A stretch of 27,036 nucleotides of DNA, taken from NCBI GenBank assembly GCA_964599655.1, contig CAZRGV010000084.1:1-27036 (forward strand). Direction: 5' to 3'. Position numbers and translations under genes: made by a program. Below are positions 7,655 through 17,100 of the stretch, piece by piece. Position 1 is the first letter of the stretch, and every line of letters starts with the position of its first letter. The notes beneath the pieces are model-generated. The model did not search any database. It was not told the DNA's origin and worked only from the letters and a program-made list of their open reading frames with translations. This DNA comes from CAZRGV01 sp964599655. Lineage in GTDB: Bacteria; Planctomycetota; Planctomycetia; Isosphaerales; Isosphaeraceae.

Positions 7655-9829
7655 ATGTCGCAGGATCAGGACCCGACCGAACAGGCGTCGAAGCCGCCGA
7701 TCGATTCGGATGGGAACAACGGCGAGACGCCGAACGAGGCGACGGCTCCGATGTTCCCGATCGACTCATCGATCCGATCGTCCGCTCCTCCCACCCTCCC
7801 GGACTCGACCGGGACTCCGACCGCGCCGTTGACCCCGCACGACGATGGCGGCGGCACGACCCGCGCGTTCACCGGCTCGGCGCTTCCTCCGATAGGTCCC
7901 CTGGAGGGGCCGACCGTCCTCTCCCCGGAGGTGACCGAGACGTACACCCCTCTCCCGACAGCCTCCCACCAATCGCCAAAGCCGGCCGATTCGTCCGCCG
8001 CGCACTGGAACACGATCCGGAGCGGCGGACAGCTCCAGCCGGGCGAGATCGTTTTCGGCCGTTATGTCGTCCAGCGTAAGCTCGGCGGCGGCGGCATGGG
8101 GGAAGTGTGGCAGGTCCGCCACCTCGAATTGAACGCCGAGCGCGCCGTCAAGATGATCCTCACGCGGATCGCCAGCGATTCGCAGACGCGAGGCCGCTTT
8201 CGCCGTGAGGCGCAGGCCATGGCCCGCTTCACCCATCCCAACGCGGTCACCGTGCACGACGCCCGGCTTTCCGAGCACGACGTCGCGTACATCGAGATGG
8301 AGTACATCGAGGGCCAGAGCCTCGACAAGATCCTTCAGCGAGGCGTTCCCATGCCCCTCGACTGGACGGCTCGCATTCTCGATCAACTGTGCGACGTGCT
8401 CCAGACGGCCCACGAGCATCAGATCGTCCACAGGGACCTGAAGCCCTCGAACCTCATGCTGGTCCACGGCCGACCCGAGGGAAAAGAGCTGTTGAAGGTG
8501 CTCGACTTCGGCATCGCCAAGATCCTCGGCGTGGAGGACGCCGACAACGACGTCCGCACCCTGGCCGGATTCTTCATGGGAACCCCTCCGTACGCCAGTC
8601 CCGAGCAAGGCGACGGCAAGGCCGACCCTCGAAGCGACATTTACGCCGTCGGGATCATCCTTTACGAGTTCTTGACTGGCCATCGCCCCTTCAAGGGGCC
8701 GGCCGCCCGGATGATCGCCGACACGCTGAACACCCCGGCCCCGCCGTTCGCGACGATCAATCCCGAGGTCAAGGTTCCTCCCGAGATCGAGCGGCTCGTC
8801 CTTCGCTGTCTGGCCAAGGACCCGAAAGACCGGCCGCAGACGATCCGCGAGGTCGCCGAGGAGTTTCGACGGGCCCTGCCCCAGCCGGCCACAATCCCGG
8901 TCGCTCCACCGGCTCCTCGACTCAACACCTGGGCCCTGATCTCGACGATCCTGGCGCTCGGCCTTCTTCTGCTTCTGGCCTGGTTGCGTCCAGGGGAAAC
9001 GCCGAAACCCATCCTCTCGCAAGGGGGCGATGGCGGCAGCCAACACGAGGCCCCTGGCCTGGCCCTTCCGCCGGGATTCCACGCCGAGAAACCGGAAGAA
9101 CCGGCCGAGGACGGCTATCCTCGGCTGATCGTCAGCGACCACGACGGCTCCCGGTTCGTGCGGGTCGTGGGAGGGTCGTTCGAGATGGGCCCGCCGGGCG
9201 CAACCCGGCGCGTAACCGTGCCCAGCGTCTACATGCAGGAGACGGAAGTCACGAACGCCCAGTTACAGACGTACTTCCAGCACCGGGGTGTGGTCCCAAC
9301 TCCCCCGCCCAGAATCAAAACGGCCTGGCCCAACACGGAAGGAGAGTTCGCGCAGCACCCGGCCGTCTTCGTCGACCACAGCTTGGCCGAGGATTACGCC
9401 CGATGGGTCGGAGGACGGCTGATGACCTCCGCCGAGTATGAATACGCGGCCAGGTCGCGCGGCCAGCCCGATCACAAGTACGTCTGGGGGGACAGTCCAC
9501 CGCTCGAGCCGGATGACCGACGAGCCAATATCGATGCCCTCGAGCATAGAACGACCACAGCCAAGGTCACAAACTACCCCGACGACCATACCAACCAGGG
9601 GGTACTTGGCCTGACGGGCAACGTCCGAGAGTGGTGCCAAGATCGTTCGCCTGGCGACGTGTCGAGCTTCGAGGTCCGAGGAGGGTCGTGGAAATCGTTC
9701 GCCGACGAGTTCGCCACCTACAGAGGGAAACCCATCGTCGGCACGACCCGCGAGGATGACCTGGGCTTCCGCGTCGTTGTCGAGTGGCCGAAGCCGACGA
9801 ACGGCTCTCAACCGGCCTCCGCGGAGTGA
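7655..9829 (+). CDS. Transmembrane serine/threonine protein kinase with C-terminal FGE/sulfatase-modifying-factor-like domain
   Basis: The product is 724 residues. After a disordered Pro/Thr/Ser-rich N-terminus (about 1-130), a complete Hanks-type kinase domain follows: glycine loop KLGGGGMGEVW, ATP-anchoring lysine in AVKMI (K166), catalytic HRDLKPSN (D261), metal-binding DFG (D284), and GTPPYASPEQ. One membrane helix lies at about 425-446. An FGE-sulfatase-like fold follows at about 490-718 (GGSFEMG, then GGRLMTSAEYEYAAR, then GLTGNVREWCQD, then GGSW, then DLGFRVVVE). The cysteine pair of catalytic FGE is absent, so this domain is probably a binding or sensor module outside the cytoplasm. 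An ATG at 7583 with GGAG is possible, but its 24 extra codons have low GC at third positions, and GC3 jumps at 7655. The stop codon is 5 nt before the caspase gene, so coupled expression is likely. Confidence 0.93.
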   Translation: MSQDQDPTEQASKPPIDSDGNNGETPNEATAPMFPIDSSIRSSAPPTLPDSTGTPTAPLTPHDDGGGTTRAFTGSALPPIGPLEGPTVLSPEVTETYTPLPTASHQSPKPADSSAAHWNTIRSGGQLQPGEIVFGRYVVQRKLGGGGMGEVWQVRHLELNAERAVKMILTRIASDSQTRGRFRREAQAMARFTHPNAVTVHDARLSEHDVAYIEMEYIEGQSLDKILQRGVPMPLDWTARILDQLCDVLQTAHEHQIVHRDLKPSNLMLVHGRPEGKELLKVLDFGIAKILGVEDADNDVRTLAGFFMGTPPYASPEQGDGKADPRSDIYAVGIILYEFLTGHRPFKGPAARMIADTLNTPAPPFATINPEVKVPPEIERLVLRCLAKDPKDRPQTIREVAEEFRRALPQPATIPVAPPAPRLNTWALISTILALGLLLLLAWLRPGETPKPILSQGGDGGSQHEAPGLALPPGFHAEKPEEPAEDGYPRLIVSDHDGSRFVRVVGGSFEMGPPGATRRVTVPSVYMQETEVTNAQLQTYFQHRGVVPTPPPRIKTAWPNTEGEFAQHPAVFVDHSLAEDYARWVGGRLMTSAEYEYAARSRGQPDHKYVWGDSPPLEPDDRRANIDALEHRTTTAKVTNYPDDHTNQGVLGLTGNVREWCQDRSPGDVSSFEVRGGSWKSFADEFATYRGKPIVGTTREDDLGFRVVVEWPKPTNGSQPASAE

Positions 9830-9834
9830 ACGCC

Positions 9835-12800
9835 ATGAGTTTGATCGGTTGCGTCGGGCGGCGGGCCTGGATGTCGCGGCTCGCCGCCGCATTGGTCGTC
9901 GTTGCCGCATCGGCGGCAAACGGCCAGCCGGCGAAGAAACCCAACCCGAAGGTCTGGGCCGTCGTCATCGGCGTTGAGGACTACGAAGACGCGGCACTCC
10001 ACGACGCCCCCGGGGCGGTGAGTGATGCCCGGGAGGTCCGCCGCTGGCTGGTGAACACGCTCGGATGGGATGGCGAGCACGTCCTGCTGATGACCGACGG
10101 CGCACCTCGCGAACATGGGCCTCCCGAGCTGATCATCTCTTCACTGGCTCCCACGAAGGACAACCTCGACTGGGCCCTTACCCGATGGCTGCCGCATCGC
10201 GTCCAGCCCGGTGACATCGCTGTGATCTACTTCGCGGGCCAGGCCGCACCGATGCCGTCAACGCCTGAGGCCAGCAAGGCGTCGCCCGGCTTGCTCTTGC
10301 CAATCGACGCCCGCGCCGAGCGCCTCGATCAGAGCGGCTGGGTGATCGAAGAGTCCCTCAATGCTCTGGCCAGCGGCGCCCAGATCCCGATCCTGCTCTG
10401 GCTCGATACGTCGATGGCGGGTCGCGGACAGCCGGCCATCGAGGGTAAGGCGGTCAACGGCGAGCCGATCCGATGGCTCGAATCGCTGGCGCGATGGCCC
10501 GGCGTCAGCGCCTGGATCGCGGCGACCGACCATCCCGCCGCGATTGGGAAGCCCGGCCAACGAAGCCCGTTGACCTCAGCCCTGCTCCAGGGCATGGGCA
10601 CCGCCGAAACGCCCCGGAACCTGCTGGCCTGCCTCCACACGATGAATCGCGACCCGACGCTCAACGCGCAGGGCTTTCGCGCGCTGGGCGGACTCCCGCC
10701 CGGCCTGATTCTCTGGAAAAGCCGGCTCGAAGCGCTCGAGCAGCCCGATCCGTCGCTGCTGTTGCAGCAAGGGCATGCCGACCGTGTCTCGTCCGTCCTC
10801 TACACATCCGACGGCCGGTTGATCACGGCCGGCATGGACTCGACAATCAAGGTCTGGCGTGTCTCCGACCGCACCTTGCTGCGGACCCTGTCGGCTCACA
10901 CCATCGGCGTCACGGCCCTGGCCCTCAACGTAGATGCCACCCTGCTGGCCAGCGGCGACGGCTCAGGCCGGATCTGGCTCTGGCGGCTCGACAATCTGCA
11001 GGCCCGGACGTTCGACGGTCCCCCTCCGCACACGTCGGGCGTTCGCGCCATCGCCTTCCTCCCCGATGGGCAGCGGTTCGTCTCGATCGACCGCGAAGGG
11101 GGGACTGTCCTGCTCTGGGATGCCTCGAAGCCCGAGCTGACCCCTCGCATGCTCCTCGCCAAAGGTGCCACCGCGATGGCGGTTGGACCCGAATTGATGG
11201 TGCTTGCGGAGCACGATCAGGACGACGCCTCCTCGATCCGGCTCGTCGACCTCGAGGGCACGCTCCGAAAGACCCTGCCCGGTCCCGGGTCGCTGGTCGT
11301 TCAAGGTCGCCTGGCGATCGACGGGCCGATCGTGGCCGCGGGCGACGACACGGGCCATCTGGTCGTCTGGAATACGGCGGAGGATCGCGAACTCTTCCGT
11401 GAGGATTTGAAGACGCCGATCCGGTTCGTCCGGCTCGGCTCGGGACGCCTGGCCATCGGCGCTCGCAAGGAATTGCGTCTGTGGTCCATCGAGCATCCCG
11501 AGACCGCCATCGCCTTGTCCGTGCCAGCGCCGGCGGAGGATGCGAGCTTTTCTGACGATGGCCGATGGATGACCGCCATGACGACGCGAGGCGATGGAAT
11601 CGTCTGGCGGCTCGATACCCCGGATGGCCCTCGCGAGGCCCTCCGAATCGACGCCGCGGCCGAGCATCGCGCCACGACTCTGGCCTTCGCGCCTCGCGGC
11701 GAGTTCATCGCCCTGGGCGAGCAACTCGGCGGAATTCGCGGCTGGAGCCTGCCGGACGGCGAGGCCCGGTTCGCGATCGCGCCCCATCGTGGCAAGATCG
11801 ACGCGATGGCCGTCTCGCCCGACGGCCGGTACTTGCTCCAGATCACCCACGACTTCAAGGCCCGGCTCTGGGATTTGCAGGATGGTCGCGACCTGAACAT
11901 TGTGCCGGGCGAGTGGACCTCGGGTTCGTTTCTGCGAGATGGCCGGACCCTGGCGATGACCGACCGCAAGGGGGATGTCGTCCTCGTCGACCGCCGAACC
12001 GGCCGTTCGTGGCCCACGGTTTTCGAGCGGCCGAAGGCCGAGGGAAGCGACCAGCCGACCATGCTCGCCTTCGGGCGGATCGCCGTCGCTCCCGACGGCC
12101 ATCGAATCGCGGCGGCGACCCCTGGCGGAGAGCTCGCCAGTGTCTGGAGCATCGACGGCGGAGCGCCGATCTGGACCACGAGGGCTCACACCGTCGGGCT
12201 CTCGTCGATCGCGTTCGCCGCCGACTCACGCCACCTGCTCACAGCCGGGCTCGACGCCGTCGCGAGGGTCTGGGATCTCGATGATGCCGCCTTCCGCGAC
12301 CGGCCGAAGTGGACCTATCGCGCGGATGATCCCGACCATCCCGCCGAGGGGGGCGAAATCGCCGTCGCGGCCATCGACCCGAGGCACCCCTGGCGCGTCG
12401 TGACCGGCCAGCGACAAGGTCGCGTCCTGCTCTGGGACGTCGGCCCCGACGGCAAGCTCGGGGCGACACAGATCGCCAGGTTCACGGGCGAGGTCAAGGC
12501 CGCGGTCTTCACCCCCGATGGTCGTTGGCTCGCGGTTGCCGGCGCCGATAAGACCCTTCGCGTCTGGTCGCTGGCCGGCCCGGGACCGCTCGGGGCTCCC
12601 CGAAGATTCCTGCCGCAACACGACGAGCAGGTCAATACCCTGGTCGCCTGGCCCGACAGCGGGTTGATCGCCAGTGGTTCAGACGACACGACCGTGCGGT
12701 TCTGGGGCCTGGCCGAACCTCCGCCCGGTCAGAAGCCGCTGCTGGGGACCCTCTCCGCCTCGGACGACGGAACGTGGGTCGCGTTTACGCCCGACGGCCA

Positions 12801-14151
12801 GTTCGACAGTTCACCCGGAGGCGAAACGCGGGTCACCTGGCTCGTAGGCGATCGCGTCTTGCCTCTCGAACAGTTCTATGGCCCGATGCGGCACTTCGGC
12901 CTGGCCGACCAGCTTCGCCACGGCGAACGTCCGTCTGAGCGTTCGCTCGCGTTCGACGCGCCACAGCTGGCGATCACCCCCCTGCCCCTGGCCACCGACC
13001 GGCTCGATGCCGAGATCGAGGTCACGCTCGGCGATCCCAGGCTGACGAACCTGCGGCTCTATCGCGACGGACGGCCGGTTCGGGATGAGTCGGACTTCGA
13101 GCCGACCAGTCCCGACCGGCGCCATACGCGAGTCCGGCTCCATCCGGGCGTAAACACCTTTTATGCCATGGCGGGACGGGGCGAGAACGCCACCGACGGC
13201 CGCTCCAACGTGGTCGAGATCCGCTGCAACGCGCCTGTCGTGCCGGGCCAGACCCACATCCTGGCCCTCGGCGTCAGCAACTACAAGGTGAACGCGCTTC
13301 AATTCGCGGATGATGACGCGGAGCAACTGGCCGGCTTTCTGAACGATTCCCATGCGAGGATCGCCGCGGAACCGGGCCTCACCCGCATCCTCAAGAACGA
13401 CGAGGTCAACGACGAGAACGTGCGGGAGGCCCTCCTCGCGATCCGCGACCAGGCCAGGCCGGACGACACGGTGGTCGTCTTCCTCGCCGGTCACGCCGAC
13501 GTGCGGCGCGACAACCGGTTCTGCCTGTTGCTGCCCGAGTTCCCCTTCCCCGAGGCGGGCAACCTGCTGGGTAATCGGGGGGTCGTCGCCGATGCGCCGG
13601 TGCGTGACGAGCCGGGCACCATCCTGCCGTATGCGAACATCTACCGTGTGCTGGCCCGGATCGACGCGGGGAAACGCCTCGTCATCATCGACGCCTGCCA
13701 GGCCGGGGCCATCTTCGACGATCCCCACGTCCGACGCATTCAGGAACGTTGCGACGACGCGGCGCATCAGGTTCGGACGGCCTATTTCCTCGCCGCCCGC
13801 AAGGGAGAATCGGCCGCCGAGCCAGCGATCCTCAAGCATGGCCTGCTGACCCACGTCCTGCTCCGGGGCCTGGGCGCGCCCGACCTCGTAAAGGAACCGG
13901 GCGAGCCGCTGGGCAATGCCGACCAGGACGGGAACCATCTGGTAACCACCGAGGAGCTCCGACAGTTCGCCTCCGCGAACCTGCCGGGACTGGCCAACCG
14001 TCTGGCGGGACAGCTCCGCCAGGCTCGCCCCGATGGCAACGGCAAGGTCCAGGCACCGAGGGACCCCGCCGTCCAGATCGAAACCCGTCTCGAGGGCAGC
14101 GCCCCGGAACCCTTCCCCCTCGCCAGGATTCCCGACCAGCGGAAGCCCTGA
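9835..14151 (+). CDS. Exported protein: N-terminal pseudocaspase, about 15 WD40-type repeats, C-terminal caspase (peptidase C14) domain
   Basis: The product is 1438 residues. The start at 9835 is supported by GGAG 8 nt upstream and by a signal peptide (SRLAAALVVVAASAANGQ). Residues ~39-260 are caspase-like (KVWAVVIGVEDYEDA), but the His position reads YFAGQ (Q136) and the Cys position reads LDTSMAG (S193), so it should be inactive. Residues ~310-960 hold about 15 WD40-type units (IKVWRV, IWLWRL, VLLWDA, ARLWDL, LRVWSL and others), enough for two propellers. A linker (GTWVAFTPDGQFDSSPGG) typical of large caspase-family proteins follows. The C-terminal caspase domain (~1140-1370) has VFLAGHAD (H1220) and IIDACQAG (C1288), an intact dyad; D1286 suggests Arg/Lys specificity by analogy with metacaspases. 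An EF-hand-like loop, DQDGNHLVTTEE, lies at 1363-1374. The gene is probably co-transcribed with the kinase gene. A proteolytic role is inferred, and targets are unknown. Confidence 0.9.
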   Translation: MSLIGCVGRRAWMSRLAAALVVVAASAANGQPAKKPNPKVWAVVIGVEDYEDAALHDAPGAVSDAREVRRWLVNTLGWDGEHVLLMTDGAPREHGPPELIISSLAPTKDNLDWALTRWLPHRVQPGDIAVIYFAGQAAPMPSTPEASKASPGLLLPIDARAERLDQSGWVIEESLNALASGAQIPILLWLDTSMAGRGQPAIEGKAVNGEPIRWLESLARWPGVSAWIAATDHPAAIGKPGQRSPLTSALLQGMGTAETPRNLLACLHTMNRDPTLNAQGFRALGGLPPGLILWKSRLEALEQPDPSLLLQQGHADRVSSVLYTSDGRLITAGMDSTIKVWRVSDRTLLRTLSAHTIGVTALALNVDATLLASGDGSGRIWLWRLDNLQARTFDGPPPHTSGVRAIAFLPDGQRFVSIDREGGTVLLWDASKPELTPRMLLAKGATAMAVGPELMVLAEHDQDDASSIRLVDLEGTLRKTLPGPGSLVVQGRLAIDGPIVAAGDDTGHLVVWNTAEDRELFREDLKTPIRFVRLGSGRLAIGARKELRLWSIEHPETAIALSVPAPAEDASFSDDGRWMTAMTTRGDGIVWRLDTPDGPREALRIDAAAEHRATTLAFAPRGEFIALGEQLGGIRGWSLPDGEARFAIAPHRGKIDAMAVSPDGRYLLQITHDFKARLWDLQDGRDLNIVPGEWTSGSFLRDGRTLAMTDRKGDVVLVDRRTGRSWPTVFERPKAEGSDQPTMLAFGRIAVAPDGHRIAAATPGGELASVWSIDGGAPIWTTRAHTVGLSSIAFAADSRHLLTAGLDAVARVWDLDDAAFRDRPKWTYRADDPDHPAEGGEIAVAAIDPRHPWRVVTGQRQGRVLLWDVGPDGKLGATQIARFTGEVKAAVFTPDGRWLAVAGADKTLRVWSLAGPGPLGAPRRFLPQHDEQVNTLVAWPDSGLIASGSDDTTVRFWGLAEPPPGQKPLLGTLSASDDGTWVAFTPDGQFDSSPGGETRVTWLVGDRVLPLEQFYGPMRHFGLADQLRHGERPSERSLAFDAPQLAITPLPLATDRLDAEIEVTLGDPRLTNLRLYRDGRPVRDESDFEPTSPDRRHTRVRLHPGVNTFYAMAGRGENATDGRSNVVEIRCNAPVVPGQTHILALGVSNYKVNALQFADDDAEQLAGFLNDSHARIAAEPGLTRILKNDEVNDENVREALLAIRDQARPDDTVVVFLAGHADVRRDNRFCLLLPEFPFPEAGNLLGNRGVVADAPVRDEPGTILPYANIYRVLARIDAGKRLVIIDACQAGAIFDDPHVRRIQERCDDAAHQVRTAYFLAARKGESAAEPAILKHGLLTHVLLRGLGAPDLVKEPGEPLGNADQDGNHLVTTEELRQFASANLPGLANRLAGQLRQARPDGNGKVQAPRDPAVQIETRLEGSAPEPFPLARIPDQRKP

Positions 14152-14164
14152 CGTCGGTCGAGGA

Positions 14165-17100
14165 TCAACGGGCGGGCCGGTTCGGGTCGAAGATCCGGAT
14201 GTCCGGCGAGACGGTTTCGGGGATCGCGCACGCGGCGAACTGCTTACGGCCGGTCAGTACCTTGACCTGATCGACGACCGTCACGACGAAGTCGTCGAGC
14301 GCGATCGGATCGTCGGGGCCCAGCAACGGCCGGGATTGCGCCAGGGCGTCCATACAGGTGAGCACTGCCTGGGCAAAGGCCCCGTGACCCTCGGTCTGGA
14401 GCCTCCGGCTCGGGCCGCTCTGGGACGCCACAAAGGTGATGACACCGCGGCGAGACAGCTCGCGAACCCAGGTGTTGACGCGGCTCGTTCCCTCGGGAGG
14501 CGCGGGTCGATGGGCCCCATCGAGCAAGAGCAGGACGCGAACACCCCGCTCGGCCAGCCGGGCGAGGCTGGTTCCGATGGCGTCGGCGGTGGGAGCATTG
14601 GGCGGCGGGTTTCCGAGGGTCGAGTCGGTGGCCAGGAGGAAGCGGGCCGACTCGAACGAGAGAACGTGGGCCTCGATCACCACGATCGCGGTGTCGGAGG
14701 ATCCGAGTTCGAGCCCTTCGAGCCGTGCGAATGCCTCTCGGATCCGATCGCCCCGGGCCGTTGCACCGCTCAGGGTCATCGGCTCCTCGACCCGTTCGAA
14801 GCGCCGAATCTCTCCGGGCGCGACCAGGAACGCGGCGAGGTCTCTCGCGTCGGCATCGGCGTAGGGAATCGATGGGATTTGGCGATCCTGAAACGGCCCA
14901 CCCGCGCCGATGGCCAGCACCGCCAGCCGAGGCTCTCGAGGAGGCGGTCCAGTCACCTCGACATCGAACCCCTCGATCCGCTGCTTCCCCTCGGCATTCT
15001 CGGCCACGATGTTCAGCCGGTGTCGGCCCGGTTCGAGAGGCACGACGAACGGCCGTTCGATCTCGGCCGCGGCACCTGGCGCCGGGGGGCCGAACGCCAG
15101 AGGCGCACCGATGGTTTGTCCCTCGAGTTGCACATGGAGCGACCGCAACGGGCTCCGCCCCTCGGTCGAGACCTTGACCCGAACCGGCAAGTTGCCCGCC
15201 GCGACGCTCAAAGGGCGATCGGGCACCAGGTTGGCTGGCGCGAGGATCTGAATCACGGGAGGACCTTGCGCGGCCGCCAGCGCGGAGGGATCGCGGGCCG
15301 GTACCGGCACCAGGGCCAACGCCTGGGCCAGGTCGGCCGTGGTGTAAAGCGTCTCCAACACCCGTGGTTGGCGGAACTGAGCCTCGAACTTCTCAGCCGC
15401 GAAGTAGTCGGTCGGCCGTTCGAGCGGCAATGCATTACGATGCCATCCGAGGAACCTGCGATCGCCGGCCAGCAGCGTGTCGTAAAACCCTTCGGGCATC
15501 CAGAGCACCCAGTCGCGATTGTCCCCCACGAAGAGCGACAGCGACGGGGCGTCGCGCCGGGTCGTTTCGAGTGGAACCAAGTCGGCACCACGTCGCACAC
15601 CGAATTCGATCTTGGTTCCAGGCTCCAGCCGATCGAGCGTGCCGAGCACCTCGTCCAGACCTCGTTTCTCGGCGTTGAGGGCCACGATCTCGATGCGGTC
15701 GCCCGGCTTCAGACCCATGGCGTCGGCAAACCCAAGTGGCGCGACGGCCGTCACGGACCACGTTCCGTCGGCCGCGCGGTTCAGAGTTGCCCCGAGCGGC
15801 GGGCGGCGATCGCAACCAGCCAGCCGCCAGAGCCGCACGGTCTGATCCGACGATCCGGTCGCGAGCCACTTGCCGTCGGGTGAGGGGGCCATGGCATAGA
15901 CGGCGCTAAAGTGACCGGCGAAAAGACGGGTCCGCTCGCCGGTTTCGAGGTTGTAAATCGCCACGCCGCCTTCGCAGGCCACGGCCAGGGTCGGTGTCGG
16001 ATGTCCCGCCTGGACGTTGCCGGGCAGAAAGACGGTCTCCCACCATCGACCATCCTGGCCGGGAACCAGGGTGATCGGGAAAACCCTGCCCTGCAGCGAC
16101 CGGACGTTCAGGGCGAACGGTCCGACTGGCTCGACCCGCCAGCCTTCGAGAACCGGCTTCGGCGCGAGGTCGGCCAGTCCGATCTCCTTCAGGGATCGGG
16201 CCTTGAGGTCGAAGCCGATGGTCTCCATCGGCTCGTCGGGGCGGTCCGGCCGTCGCCGTGTGAAGCCGACCGACTGGCTATCGGCGGTGAAGCCGATACC
16301 CCGAACGCTCGACCCTTCGCCACGGATCGTCACGGTCAGATGGGCCGGATTCCTGAGGTCGCTCAGCGTAATCCCCTGCCGGTCCCCACCGGCGAAGGCC
16401 AGCCATCGGCCATCAGGACTGAACGCCAGGGCGTACACCAGGTTATCGAGTCCGAAGCCGGGGGGAACGATCGCGAACCGGGGCCCCGACGCCAATGCGT
16501 AACTCAGAGGATCGTCCCGAAGATTCGGCGGTCCCGCGGCGGGGTCGTTTAGGCGGCGAAGCCGGACAACGCTATCGACGGGAGGCAGATCGGATGGTCG
16601 AGCGATTCGATTGCGCACCTGGCTCGTGGCGACAAGGCGGCCATCCGGGCTGATCGCCACGGCTTCGACCGGCCCGTTCGTCTCGTCCGGTTGGAGCATC
16701 ACGACCGGGTTGAGCAAAAAGGGCGCATCGACACGGATCAACCGGCCGTTCTCGCGTCCAAGCACCAGTCGGTGGCCATCGGGACTCAGCGCAAGGGTCA
16801 GCACCGCGTTCCCATCGGGATCGGCCCGGTTGGGACGTTCGACGTCCCAGGGTCCGCCCTGGGCCAGAATCCGCCGGGCCGTGGCATCCCACACGCGGAC
16901 CATGCCGTTCCGGTACCCCACGGCGATGATCCGGCCATCCCGACTGTACGCCAGGGCGCGGGCCGGGATCAGCAAAGGGCCGCTCAACTGCGCCGAGACC
17001 GTGCGGGTGGCGACGTCCCAGAGCAAGACCCGACCGTCGTTGCCGCACGAAGCCAGCCATCGGCCGTCGGGCGAGAAGGCCAGCCCGTTGACAACGCCCG

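Noticed and set aside
7405..8079. Possible small gene in the region upstream of the kinase
   Set aside because: It runs into the kinase gene in another frame, has no family signal and no ribosome site.
9480..9829. FGE-like C-terminus as a diversity-generating retroelement target
   Set aside because: No reverse transcriptase, template repeat or adenine-rich variable codons (AAY runs) were seen near it.
14033..15883. 616-codon plus-strand open frame after the caspase gene
   Set aside because: It overlaps the end of the caspase gene and is antisense to the pseudocaspase gene. Its composition is shadow-like and no domain is visible.
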